In this document: positions 17,536-25,616 of the stretch, piece after piece
Layout: the number at the start of each line of letters is the position of its first letter
Numbering within the stretch: the first letter of the stretch is position 1
DNA from: Treponema sp. UBA6988
GTDB lineage: Bacteria; Spirochaetota; Spirochaetia; Treponematales; Treponemataceae
Assembly (NCBI GenBank): GCA_002448445.1
Contig: DJYC01000028.1
Coordinates: 40,951 to 104,950, forward strand
Reading direction: 5' to 3'
DNA: 64,000 nt
The notes under the pieces: model-generated
The model's database searches: none
Seen by the model: only the letters and a program-made list of their open reading frames with translations
Told to the model about the DNA's origin: nothing
Program-made: the position numbers and the translations under genes

Positions 17536-17550
17536 TTCCGAACAGGTCTA
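17536..17550 (-). repeat. Right 15-bp inverted repeat of the accessory island
   Basis: TTCCGAACAGGTCTA is the exact reverse complement of 14026-14040. Together they bracket about 3.5 kb containing the SIR2-like gene, the lipoprotein and the decayed regulator, but no transposase. Confidence 0.65.
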
Positions 17551-17618
17551 ATGTAACAAATATGCTTTTATACTGTTGAAATTAATATAACTTAGGGATA
17601 AACTACAAGGAAATGGCT

Positions 17619-19121
17619 ATGAAAAAAATTTCTATAAAATCCTTACGCAAGACAGTAATTTTAACTGCGGCTTTTTTTGGGCTGACGGTTTTTGCATCGC
17701 AATGTTTTGCCCAGTCATCCCTTAATGCAGATGACAGCGCCCGCAAAGACAGACAGTATATCGAAATCATAAATTCTCTCTACTATTATATACAGCAGAA
17801 TTATGTAGATGAGGTGGACGCGCAAAAGCTCTACGAAGGTGCCCTGCGCGGTATGCTCGAAAGCCTTAACGATCCGTATTCAGTGTATATGGACGAATCA
17901 AGCTGGAGAAGCATTACCGACACAACGACAGGAAGCTTTGGCGGAGTGGGACTTAGCATTACAAAGCCTACGGAAAACAAGCCGGACAAGCCTGCCTACG
18001 TAGAAGTTGCCCAGCCAATAGACAATTCCCCGGGTGCAAAGGCAGGAATCCAGGCTGGAGACCTTATTACGGAAATAGACGGAGTGGACACTTCCACAAT
18101 CACTATGGACGAAGTGCTTTCCAAGTTGCGCGGAACAGTTGGCACAAGCGTAGAAGTTACGATTAAGCGCGGAAAGAACCTTACCTTTAAGCGTACCCTT
18201 GTCCGTGCCGTAATAGAAAATCCGACCGTAAAATACGGTGTTATAGGAAAAACCGGCTACATACGCCTTTCTGAATTCTCTTCAACAACGGCTGAGCGTA
18301 TGCAGGAAGCCCTTGATTCCTTTAAGGATTCAAAGGTAAACGGAATTATCGTGGACCTCCGCAACAACGGCGGTGGACTTTTGACCGCTGCGGTAGACAT
18401 TGCGGACAAATTCATAGACAACGGAATTATTGTTTCTACAAAGAGCCGCCTTGCCATGGAAAATGCCGTTTATACTGCAAGCCGCCACGAAACGACTGTT
18501 GCCAAGGGAACTCCTGTTATAGTCCTTATAAACGGAGCCAGTGCCAGTGCCAGCGAAATTCTTGCCGGTGCGCTAAAGGATGCCAAGGTTGCCTATCTTG
18601 TGGGAGAAAAATCCTATGGTAAGGGAAGCGTCCAGATTCCAACTCCGCTTATCAACAAGGACGGCTTTAAGATTACGGTTGCCCGCTATTATTCTCCGAG
18701 CGATGTTAACATAGACAAAGTAGGCATTCCTCCGGACAGGGAAGTTGCATATCCGGAATTTACGGAAGAAGAGGCAAAGCTTTATGCTTCACTTCTTGAT
18801 TCGGGCAAGATAGAACAGTATGTGGAAAAGCATCCTGGAATGACGGAAGACGACATCTATTCCTATGCAGAAATTTTGCGCCGCAGCTACAGCCTTGAGT
18901 CCCGCATTTTGCGCAAGCTTATCCGCAACGAATGTGACAGGGCAAAGCCTTCCCGCCTTTACGACCTTGACTACGACCTTCAGCTTAAAGAAGCGCTTAA
19001 TATAATTGAGCACGAGAATTTTGCTGCCCTTATTTCAAAGGCAAAGACTCTTAAGCAGATAGAAACGGAGCGTAATGCTAAGGAAGAAAAAGACGCATCT
19101 TCTGCTCCTGCAAAAAAATAG
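17619..19121 (+). CDS. S41-family C-terminal processing peptidase (Ctp)
   Basis: The enzyme cleaves proteins near their C termini in the periplasm. A signal peptide (residues 1-33) is followed by the N-terminal region with DPYSVYMDE, a PDZ domain (about 108-190; SFGGVGLSI, then AGIQAGDLITEIDGV) and the S41 protease core with GYIRLSEFS, VDLRNNGGG, and the Ser/Lys dyad in GASASASEILAGA and GEKSYGKGSVQ (Ser312 and Lys337, counted from an ATG six bases upstream). The 25-residue spacing equals that of Prc/Tsp. The ATG at 17619 is chosen because AAGGAA sits seven bases before it; the ATG at 17613 is too close. rsmE follows after 15 bases. Confidence 0.93.
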   Translation: MKKISIKSLRKTVILTAAFFGLTVFASQCFAQSSLNADDSARKDRQYIEIINSLYYYIQQNYVDEVDAQKLYEGALRGMLESLNDPYSVYMDESSWRSITDTTTGSFGGVGLSITKPTENKPDKPAYVEVAQPIDNSPGAKAGIQAGDLITEIDGVDTSTITMDEVLSKLRGTVGTSVEVTIKRGKNLTFKRTLVRAVIENPTVKYGVIGKTGYIRLSEFSSTTAERMQEALDSFKDSKVNGIIVDLRNNGGGLLTAAVDIADKFIDNGIIVSTKSRLAMENAVYTASRHETTVAKGTPVIVLINGASASASEILAGALKDAKVAYLVGEKSYGKGSVQIPTPLINKDGFKITVARYYSPSDVNIDKVGIPPDREVAYPEFTEEEAKLYASLLDSGKIEQYVEKHPGMTEDDIYSYAEILRRSYSLESRILRKLIRNECDRAKPSRLYDLDYDLQLKEALNIIEHENFAALISKAKTLKQIETERNAKEEKDASSAPAKK

Positions 19122-19136
19122 GTCTTTGTAAAGCCC

Positions 19137-19979
19137 ATGCGCCAGTTTGTAGCAGAAACTGAACCAGACAAAAACGGTTGCCTATATATAGAAGGAAAAA
19201 AAGCCCGCTACCTTTCTGCGGTTTTGCGTTGCGTGCCCGGAGACATGCTTTACGTAAGGCTTCCGGGGGGCGGTCTTCAGCAGATGACGGTTGCTTCTGT
19301 TGATTCTGCAAAGAAAAGGGTTGTGCTTCAGCTGGCAGGGGCTTCCATTGCTTCTTCCTGCAAGGAATCTGCGGCAAAAGCCCTTCCTGTAGCGCAAAAG
19401 TCCGGTGCAGAACTGTGGCTTTTTCAGTTTGCCGCAAAGCCTGCCAAGATGGAGCTTATTGTCCGCCAGGCGGTGGAATGTGGTGTAAGCAGAATCATTC
19501 CGGTGGAAGGGGAATTTTGCCAGAGGGGTTCCCTTGAATCAGTTCAGAAAAAGACATCCGGCAGTGACGACCGCTGGGAAAGAATTGTTACGGAAGCCAG
19601 AGAGCAAAGCGGTTCCCCTGTGGAAACTCAAATTTCACCAAGCCTATCTGTTGAAAAATCTCTTGATTTGTGGCACAATCACTTAAAAGAAATTAACGCG
19701 CAGCAAAACAATCTTTCATTTGTACTTTATGAGCGGACGGAAAACACAATGCCTTTGCATAGGGCGCTTGCATCTGTAGAAGATGTAAAAGCAGTAGCCC
19801 TTTTTGTAGGGGCAGAGGGAGGAATTTCACCCGCAGAATATAGCTATCTTACGCAGAATGGGGTGCAGGGGATTCATTTTGCTACCAATATATTGCGTTG
19901 CGAGACGGCTGCCCTGTATGGGATTGCGGCAGTTCAAAGTGCTCTTGTGGAGAAGGAATTATGGCAGTTCAAAGAATAA
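19137..19979 (+). CDS. rsmE: 16S rRNA (uracil1498-N3)-methyltransferase
   Basis: RsmE methylates U1498 of 16S rRNA, a residue in the decoding region. The 280-residue protein has the N-terminal PUA-like part (MRQFVAE, then RYLSAVLRCVPGD) and the SPOUT knot: KMELIVRQAVECGVSRIIPV, RWERIVTEAREQSG, FVGAEGGISPAE and LRCETAALYGIAAVQ. GAEGG and LRxETA bind S-adenosylmethionine and are intact. It lies between the Ctp gene (15-base gap) and the glycosyltransferase gene, whose start lies inside its last codons. Confidence 0.95.
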   Translation: MRQFVAETEPDKNGCLYIEGKKARYLSAVLRCVPGDMLYVRLPGGGLQQMTVASVDSAKKRVVLQLAGASIASSCKESAAKALPVAQKSGAELWLFQFAAKPAKMELIVRQAVECGVSRIIPVEGEFCQRGSLESVQKKTSGSDDRWERIVTEAREQSGSPVETQISPSLSVEKSLDLWHNHLKEINAQQNNLSFVLYERTENTMPLHRALASVEDVKAVALFVGAEGGISPAEYSYLTQNGVQGIHFATNILRCETAALYGIAAVQSALVEKELWQFKE

Positions 19980-20713
19980 ATGTTTTAAATGTTCCGGTAG
20001 ACATTTGCTCTGCTTCTGACATGGAAGGTCAGATTATGGAAATGCTTGCAAAGCCAGGCACAAAGCAGATTGTTTTCCTTTCCATTTGGGACTTGCTCAA
20101 AGCCCGCAGGCGTAATGACTATGCAGAGTGCGTGCGTAACGCAGACCTTGTTCTTCCCATATCAAAGAGCATCTTGCTGGGCGCAAAATTCCTTAAGAAG
20201 GACATTCCCCTAAAGCACAACCCGTTCAACACTTTGATAAGCATAATGTCTATTCTTGAGACCCACTTAAAGTCCATCTATCTTCTTGGCGGAAGAAAAA
20301 AGACCGTTATGGCTGCAACAAAAAACGTAATGAACACCTTTAAGACTTTGCAGGTTGTTGGCCGCTACGTTGGTTACTATCCAAAAAATGTGGAAGACGA
20401 CATTATCCAGGCAATCTACAAGGCTTCCCCTTCGCTTGTTCTTGTTAGCGAAGGAATAAAAGAGAAGGACTGCTGGTCCTACAAAAGGCGCAACCGCTTT
20501 TCTTCCAGCATTTTCCTCTATTACCGCGATGCAATAGGAATCTTTGGCGACAGAATCAAGCGTGTTAGCGAAACGTCTTTTAACCGCAATACAGAAATTT
20601 GGCACGAGGTAATTAAGAATCCGCTTAAGGTTTTCCTGATTTTCCCTTGGTTGCATTACAACATTCTTTTGGTTTGGTACAGGCTGTTTAAGAATAAGGA
20701 GCAGTCGGTTTGA
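19961..20713 (+). CDS. WecG/TagA/CpsF-family glycosyltransferase
   Basis: The 250-residue protein belongs to the GT26 family, which transfers sugars such as N-acetylmannosaminuronate or ManNAc in surface polymer synthesis. Visible features are the substrate-binding LSIWDLLKARRRNDYAECVRNADLVLPI, the linker LKSIYLLGGRK, and the VSEGIKEKDCW region in place of the usual VGxGxPxQE, so the active-site end is divergent. The C terminus has FLIFPWLHYNILLVWYRLF, a probable membrane-associating helix. The ATG at 19961 with GAGAAGG eight bases before it is preferred over longer frames that would run deep into rsmE. Confidence 0.8.
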   Translation: MAVQRINVLNVPVDICSASDMEGQIMEMLAKPGTKQIVFLSIWDLLKARRRNDYAECVRNADLVLPISKSILLGAKFLKKDIPLKHNPFNTLISIMSILETHLKSIYLLGGRKKTVMAATKNVMNTFKTLQVVGRYVGYYPKNVEDDIIQAIYKASPSLVLVSEGIKEKDCWSYKRRNRFSSSIFLYYRDAIGIFGDRIKRVSETSFNRNTEIWHEVIKNPLKVFLIFPWLHYNILLVWYRLFKNKEQSV

Positions 20714-20725
20714 GTATATTAAAAA

Positions 20726-21805
20726 ATGGAGAAGGGGTATGCAGTTTTTATTTCCGGAGACAGCGCTTCCTGTAGGCACTGTCAGGAAGAAACCGGCATC
20801 AGCTTACGAAGGGTAAACAAGAATTTTAAGATTCAAAATGTATTCAGCCTAAAAGATAATCCTCTTTGTTGTTTTATTGATTTTGCGGATTTTAATCAGA
20901 TTGAACTGATGAATATCGTTGACCACCTGGGCCACTACAGTTCTGTTCCCGTGATTTTGTATGTTAACGGCAAATTTTGTTCAGTCAGGAATATGTCGCA
21001 GGGCTTTTCTTGGTACAAGGGGCGTGTCGGCTGGAATACAATAGCTTCTTCCGTAATTGGGAAGCCTTCTTTAGCAAGTGTCCCAAAGAGCAATTCATGG
21101 CGGCTCGATTTTGAGTCAAAACTTGAGCTTGCAGCCTGCGGTAACGAAAACGTGCTTATACTTGGTCCAAGCGGGGCTGGAAAAACTTGGACTGCGGAAG
21201 AGATTCACAAAAAGTCCTCTAGAAAAAACTCCATCTTTGTAAATGCAAGTGCTGCAGAATTTAATTCCGGTCTTATAGAAAGTCAGCTTTTTGGCAGCGT
21301 AAAAGGAGCCTACACAGGTGCCTGTGGAACAAAAGGTTTGTTTGAAGAAGCAGACGGCGGCACTCTTTTAATAGACGAGGTTGCGGAGCTTCCCTACACT
21401 TTGCAAAGCAAGCTTCTCCGCGTAATAGAAAGGCGCACTTATTGCAAGGTTGGTTCAACAAAAGAAATTCCCTTTGACTGTAAGCTGATTTTTGCCACGA
21501 ATGCAGACATAAAGACTTTGGTTGCCAAGAAAAAGTTTAGGCAGGACCTGTATTACCGCATAAGCCAGCTAAAGATAGAGCTTCCTTCACTTAGCAGCCA
21601 CAAGGAAGACGTGGGTCATCTTGCAAGGGAATTTGCCCTTTGCTGCGGAGTTTCTTGTTCCGAGGCGGCCCAGGAAAAGCTTGAGAGCAAGGCTTGGCCT
21701 GGAAACGTAAGGCAGCTTAGGAATACTGTTGAACTTGCCAGCACTTCCTGCAAGGTTCATGGACGTACGGAAATTTTGCCGGAAGACATTATATTTGCCG
21801 ACTGA
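20726..21805 (+). CDS. Sigma-54-activator-type AAA+ ATPase without DNA-binding domain
   Basis: The 359-residue protein has a non-canonical N-terminal domain (1-125) and a sigma-54 interaction domain: Walker A GPSGAGKT (147-154), the sigma-54 loop GAYTGA (194-199; GAFTGA is usual, and Tyr is an accepted variant), Walker B GGTLLIDEVAELP, FRQDLYYRISQLKIELPSL, and WPGNVRQLRNTVELA. It ends at ILPEDIIFAD, so the C-terminal Fis-type helix-turn-helix is absent; it must act without its own DNA recognition or through a partner. A weak TATATT box lies five bases before the ATG. Its tail overlaps the convergent methyltransferase gene by 49 bases. Confidence 0.85.
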   Translation: MEKGYAVFISGDSASCRHCQEETGISLRRVNKNFKIQNVFSLKDNPLCCFIDFADFNQIELMNIVDHLGHYSSVPVILYVNGKFCSVRNMSQGFSWYKGRVGWNTIASSVIGKPSLASVPKSNSWRLDFESKLELAACGNENVLILGPSGAGKTWTAEEIHKKSSRKNSIFVNASAAEFNSGLIESQLFGSVKGAYTGACGTKGLFEEADGGTLLIDEVAELPYTLQSKLLRVIERRTYCKVGSTKEIPFDCKLIFATNADIKTLVAKKKFRQDLYYRISQLKIELPSLSSHKEDVGHLAREFALCCGVSCSEAAQEKLESKAWPGNVRQLRNTVELASTSCKVHGRTEILPEDIIFAD

Positions 21806-22515
21806 TTCTTTTCCACAAGGGCAGCTGCTTTTGTAAAAATTTTTTCTATATATTGGGCTTCCCCTTCTGTGGTTGCGGCTCTGGACAGCATGTTGCGCCA
21901 GAACATTTCCATTTGTGGGCGGCCGGTGCGGACAAAAAAGCCTATCTTTTGCAGGTTGTCTGCAATATTCTTTACGGTGCGGTCAATGCGTTCAAGGCTA
22001 AGGGGAGTATAGCCTGTCTGGGAGCTGTTCTTTTGCCTGAACAAGTGGTAGCAGACAAGTTGTACGGCATGGCTTAGGTTAAGGGATGGGAATGTGTCGC
22101 AGGAAGGGATTGTTACGCCCATAGTACATTCAAGAAGCTCGTCGTCTTCAAGGCCTGTCCTTTCGTTGCCAAAGACAACTGCCACTTTGCCGCTTGTTAG
22201 GGAATCCGCCAGGGAGGCAAATTCTTCGGGTAAGAGCAGCTTGTTCATGCGCTTTTTTCCACGCCGCCTTGTTGTTCCCGCTGCACAAACGCAGTCAGCC
22301 GTAGCTTCTGTTATGGAAGAATAAAAAGTTGCATTTTCATAAATGTTTGCCGCATGGATTGCAAGAATGCGCACCCGCTCTTCGTCTATGTCTTCTTTTT
22401 TACCGACAATCCTTAGGCAGGAAATACCGCTGTTTGCCATGGCCCTGCAAACCGCCCCTATGTTACGGCTTTCTTCTGGCCGGGACAAAACAATTACAAT
22501 GTTGTTCAGATTCAT
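21757..22515 (-). CDS. SpoU-type RNA methyltransferase, TrmJ-like
   Basis: This 252-residue SPOUT enzyme has the motifs of TrmJ/LasT: RPEESRNIGAVCRAMANSGI at the N terminus, VFGNERTGL (the SAM-binding knot) and IPSCDTFPSLNLSHAVQLVCY. TrmJ 2'-O-methylates position 32 of tRNA; rRNA or another tRNA position is possible here. The ATG at 22515 is chosen over a start 57 codons upstream because homology begins there and a TATAGT box lies six bases before it, so the longer frame would begin upstream of the promoter. The gene overlaps its convergent neighbour at the 3' end. Confidence 0.88.
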   Translation of the reverse strand: MNLNNIVIVLSRPEESRNIGAVCRAMANSGISCLRIVGKKEDIDEERVRILAIHAANIYENATFYSSITEATADCVCAAGTTRRRGKKRMNKLLLPEEFASLADSLTSGKVAVVFGNERTGLEDDELLECTMGVTIPSCDTFPSLNLSHAVQLVCYHLFRQKNSSQTGYTPLSLERIDRTVKNIADNLQKIGFFVRTGRPQMEMFWRNMLSRAATTEGEAQYIEKIFTKAAALVEKNQSANIMSSGKISVRP

Positions 22516-22521
22516 GCAATG

Positions 22522-22527
22522 ACTATA
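22522..22527 (-). promoter_or_regulatory. -10 box placing the TrmJ-like start at +1
   Basis: TATAGT on the minus strand (22527-22522) is six bases before the ATG. No clear -35 or Shine-Dalgarno is seen. Confidence 0.4.
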
Positions 22528-22577
22528 GCACTTTGCACATGTTTGTACTATAATCAATCTTGAATTACGGAAAGTGT

Positions 22578-23225
22578 ATGAAAAATGCGGTTGTAATTGG
22601 TGGAACAAGCGGAATCGGCTTTGAACTGGCAAAAATCCTCTGTAAAAATGAATGCTCTGTTTGCGTAAGTGGCCGCCACGACCCATGTGAACAAGGCCTT
22701 GAATTTATCCCCGCGGATTTTACTGGCGGCCACCTGGACTTGGATGAATTTCCCCCGCTAAGAGAAAAACTTTGCAAAGCGGACATTCTTTGCGTAAGCT
22801 ACGGGCCGTTTGTTCAAAAACCGCTGCATCTTACCACTGTCCAAGACTGGCAGACCCTTGCCCTTTATGACTATGCCCTTGCCGGAATTGCAGTAAGTTC
22901 CGTTCTTCCGGGCATGATGGAGAGAAAATTTGGCAGAATTGTGCTTTTTGGCGGTACAAGAACGGAAAGCGTGCGCTCTTACAAGACAAATGCGGCTTAT
23001 GCGGGTGCAAAAACTGCAATATCTGTATTGGTCAAGTCTGTTTCTGCCGAATATAGAAAATATGGGGTAACTTGCAACGCTGTCTTGCCGGGTTTTGTAA
23101 ATGGTGCAAAAGACAAAAGCGATGCAGTTTCTGCACATTCTGTGGCCCAGTCGGCATTTTCCCTTATTCAGAATGAAAATTTGAACGGGGTGCTGCTGAA
23201 TGTTGACCGCGGATGGCAACCATAG
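22578..23225 (+). CDS. Short-chain dehydrogenase/reductase
   Basis: The 215-residue enzyme has the Rossmann motif VVIGGTSGIGFELAKIL, the NNAG-equivalent segment LCVSYGPF, and the active site with Tyr in AAYAGAKTAISVLVKSVSAEY (YxxxK is seen as YAGAK), followed by GVTCNAVLPGFV. Typical members are NAD(P)H-dependent oxidoreductases or 3-oxoacyl reductases; the substrate is unknown. GGAAAG precedes the ATG, which was preferred over an in-frame TTG six codons upstream. It is divergent from the SpoU methyltransferase gene. Confidence 0.9.
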   Translation: MKNAVVIGGTSGIGFELAKILCKNECSVCVSGRHDPCEQGLEFIPADFTGGHLDLDEFPPLREKLCKADILCVSYGPFVQKPLHLTTVQDWQTLALYDYALAGIAVSSVLPGMMERKFGRIVLFGGTRTESVRSYKTNAAYAGAKTAISVLVKSVSAEYRKYGVTCNAVLPGFVNGAKDKSDAVSAHSVAQSAFSLIQNENLNGVLLNVDRGWQP

Positions 23226-23254
23226 CGATTTAAAACAGCCTTGAGAAACTTTTG

Positions 23255-23283
23255 TTGACGAACTGTTTTAATTGGTGTAAAAT
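23255..23283 (+). promoter_or_regulatory. Sigma-70-type promoter of the STAS protein gene
   Basis: TTGACG (23255-23260) and TAAAAT (23278-23283) are 17 bases apart. The leader to the ATG at 23334 is about 45 bases. Confidence 0.65.
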
Positions 23284-23333
23284 ATATTAAAAGGGACTGT
23301 TGACAGGTATTCCTGAAAAACAGTTGGAGGAAT

Positions 23334-23885
23334 ATGGCTAACAACAACGAACTTGTTTCTGGTTTTGATGATGAGAGAGATGACAGCTTAAAAATACAGT
23401 TGGAAAAAATTGAGGAAATAAACAGTTGCGTTGCCATTACATTAAATGGTTATATCGATACCTACAATTCTGTTTACTTTCAGAAGCAGATTGGCAAAGT
23501 TGTAACGACCGGATATACAAACCTTATTTTTAACTGTTCAAGCCTTAACTACGTTTCCTCGACAGGCATAGGTTCCTTTACGGCTTTCCTTAAGCTTGTG
23601 AAGCCCAAGGGCGGAGACATTGTGCTTTTGAACATACAGCCAAAAGTCTATGAAGTTTTCCAGCTTCTGGGCTTTAGCCAGTTCTTTAACATCAAGGAAT
23701 CTTTGGAAGATGCAATAGACTTCTTTAAGACGGGAACTGCCGCGGAGAATTCAATATTCCCCAAAGTCTTTAATTGTCCTGTCTGTTCACGACGCCTAAA
23801 GGCAACAAAAGCGGGGCGTTTCCGCTGTTCTGACTGCAAGTCAATTCTTGCAATAGACCAGCAGGGGCACGTCTTCTTGGGATAG
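23334..23885 (+). CDS. STAS-domain protein with C-terminal zinc-ribbon
   Basis: The 183-residue protein is an anti-sigma-factor-antagonist-like STAS domain (residues 20-130): NSCVAITLNGYIDTYNS, NLIFNCSSLNYVSSTGIGSF, then the helix near KLVKPKGGDIVLLN. At the phosphosite the family motif DSSG reads SSTG (residues 75-78), so Thr77 takes the place of the usual phosphorylated Ser. Residues 148-168 hold CPVC and CSDC pairs separated by 13 residues, a zinc-ribbon arrangement unusual behind a STAS domain. Such proteins work in partner-switching with a kinase and phosphatase; neither is adjacent. GGAGGAAT precedes the ATG and a strong terminator follows. Confidence 0.85.
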   Translation: MANNNELVSGFDDERDDSLKIQLEKIEEINSCVAITLNGYIDTYNSVYFQKQIGKVVTTGYTNLIFNCSSLNYVSSTGIGSFTAFLKLVKPKGGDIVLLNIQPKVYEVFQLLGFSQFFNIKESLEDAIDFFKTGTAAENSIFPKVFNCPVCSRRLKATKAGRFRCSDCKSILAIDQQGHVFLG

Positions 23886-23904
23886 ATTTTTAGTTTGCAA
23901 ACAG

Positions 23905-23932
23905 AGCGGCTTGTTTTAGGCCGCTTTTTTTC
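23905..23932 (+). terminator. Terminator of the STAS gene
   Basis: AGCGGC (23905-23910) pairs with GCCGCT (23920-23925), extended by a G-U pair, followed by a run of eight T-rich bases. It lies 20 bases past the stop codon. Confidence 0.85.
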
Positions 23933-24022
23933 TTTTTAAAGGCTTAGTCTGGGTGGAGCCTGATACCGATACGTTTTGTACAAAAAAACTAAACAAAACC
24001 TATAAGCTTTCTTAAAGCTTCA

Positions 24023-24302
24023 AAAGTGAATTTGTTGTGGATAAGATGAAGAAAAATATTAAAATCCTGTGGAAAAGTGAATTTAATATTTTACGGACTT
24101 TAATTCCCTTTTTGAAAGGCTCGTAAATATATTCTATTTTGTTATAATGTAAGTAATTAAAATTAAAATAGCCCTGCCGTATATAAATCTGCGTAATATA
24201 TTGAATTAAAATCAATCAGGTGAAGGGCTGCTTTTGCAGAGGTAACAAATTGTGGAAAACTTGTGGCTAAAATATGAATAAAGGGAGCTTTCCTGTGGAA
24301 AA
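24023..24302 (+). other. AT-rich gap with five DnaA-box-like sites, possible oriC
   Basis: In the 686-base gap between genes, one exact DnaA box TGTGGATAA (24036-24044) and four near-matches (TGTGGAAAA at 24068, 24251 and 24294; TGTGGCTAA at 24262) all run in the same direction. A very AT-rich stretch (about 24080-24220) lies between the two groups, and AAAAGTGAATTT is repeated at 24023 and 24073. This is the architecture of a replication origin, with a possible unwinding element between the boxes, but dnaA or dnaN are not adjacent. Confidence 0.4.
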
Positions 24303-24332
24303 GTGGCCAGGTCGATTGCATATCCCCAAGCA

Positions 24333-24423
24333 AATGGCCTGTAGCCCGGATTGGAAGGGGCCGAAGGCGACCGGACGCAAGGCCGGGCCGCGCCCGCAAG
24401 GGGGCAAGCCCTGCAAAGCCGGA
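24333..24423 (+). repeat. GC-rich dispersed intergenic repeat
   Basis: A sudden GC-rich segment with GCCCGGATTGGAAGGGGCCG and complementary CGGGCCGCGCCCGC blocks sits inside AT-rich DNA. It shares the GGATTGGA-GGGGC start with the copy at 35740 but is otherwise a divergent family member. Confidence 0.45.
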
Positions 24424-24534
24424 TTTGAAATTTTTTACCTTTAATGCTTGCGTTAAAGGTACAGTAAAAAAAGAAAGCCAGCTCCAGAAAAATATGCAGA
24501 AAAGTCGATTTCAGTGATTTTTAGGATGTCTCCA

Positions 24535-24563
24535 TTGTTTTTTAAGCGTAATCGTGTTATTCT
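24535..24563 (+). promoter_or_regulatory. Promoter of the membrane protein gene at 24572, leaderless
   Basis: TTGTTT (24535-24540), 17-base spacer, TATTCT (24558-24563). The ATG at 24572 lies nine bases past the box and no Shine-Dalgarno is present. Confidence 0.55.
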
Positions 24564-24571
24564 AAAAGTAA

Positions 24572-25615
24572 ATGAATAGAAAATCTCCTGCGCGTAATGC
24601 GTTAAATTTGTTTTTTTACTTTTGCATGATAGTCGTAGCCTTCACACTGATTTGCGCTGCCGTCTTTACGGTTTATAAGTTGTGTTCAAGGCTTGTTTCG
24701 GGGCACGGTTCAGTTTCTTTTGATCCGGTGCTTTTTGTCCGCGGAATCTTTATTTTTGCTCCGATTGTGTTGATTGCGAGCGGCTCTTTTATGCTTTTTT
24801 ATCTTATGCGCCATTCTTCTTCTTCTTGGCTGCCTCTGATTGTCTACATTATTTTGTACGGAACTTCATGGTTCATTCTTATTCCTATGGATTTGACCAT
24901 GGAAAAGAAATATTCGGAAAAGCACACCTTGCTTGAGGAATACAATTCAAAGAGAAATATTGTTTTGTCTTCCGGATATTTTAGGGATTTGTACCAGCAT
25001 AAAGACGGGAATCAGCAGGGCGAAAAGTCTGTTTGGTATTATTCAAGCGTAGAAAAGAACAATGTTGCGACCGGCCTTGCGATTGACTTTGGAACGGCTT
25101 CTGGTAAGGGTGTAGGTTCGCTTTACACTTTTAGCGATGCAAGTTTGGATTTGTCTCAGAATGAATTTTCGGATCCGCTTATAGAGAAAAATGTAAAGAT
25201 GAATTCGGTTGTTGCGTATACGGTCAACTTCCTTAGGCTTACGAGCATTATTTTGCGTAAGGCATTTTTTGCGGGAACCCTTGCCTGGTATGCATACCTT
25301 ACCATGGCACTTGCCCTTCTTTCTGTTGCGGGTGTTAGGCATATTTCCAAGTGGAGGCTAGTGAACCTTGTTGCTATTTCTTTCTTTAGCATAGCCATTA
25401 TTGTGATTAACAATCTTATTTATACAGACTCCATAATGAATCCTGTTACCAATTTTATGAACAACCTTCTTTCCGGAGTGCCAATAAAGACTGCCAATCC
25501 TTTTGCCGTTCTGTTCAATCTTTTGACTTTCCTTGTTCTTACGATTGCCGGAATAATACGCGACATACACCACAGGATTGAAGTTGCAGAAGAAGAAATA
25601 ATAGAGGATTTGTAA
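24572..25615 (+). CDS. Multi-spanning membrane protein, function unknown
   Basis: The 347-residue protein has about seven hydrophobic segments: a pair in residues 12-37, one or two between 55 and 110, and three between 228 and 345, with a hydrophilic extracytoplasmic loop (residues 115-215). I recognise no family. The stop codon is one base from the next ATG, so this and the following membrane protein are certainly cotranscribed and probably form a complex. The overall arrangement is reminiscent of treponemal-specific membrane pairs, but no function is suggested. Confidence 0.75.
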   Translation: MNRKSPARNALNLFFYFCMIVVAFTLICAAVFTVYKLCSRLVSGHGSVSFDPVLFVRGIFIFAPIVLIASGSFMLFYLMRHSSSSWLPLIVYIILYGTSWFILIPMDLTMEKKYSEKHTLLEEYNSKRNIVLSSGYFRDLYQHKDGNQQGEKSVWYYSSVEKNNVATGLAIDFGTASGKGVGSLYTFSDASLDLSQNEFSDPLIEKNVKMNSVVAYTVNFLRLTSIILRKAFFAGTLAWYAYLTMALALLSVAGVRHISKWRLVNLVAISFFSIAIIVINNLIYTDSIMNPVTNFMNNLLSGVPIKTANPFAVLFNLLTFLVLTIAGIIRDIHHRIEVAEEEIIEDL

Positions 25616-25616
25616 G

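Noticed and set aside
24012..24215. Minus-strand frame of 67 codons in the AT-rich gap
   Set aside because: Extremely AT-rich, no ribosome site, and it overlaps the DnaA-box cluster; likely chance.
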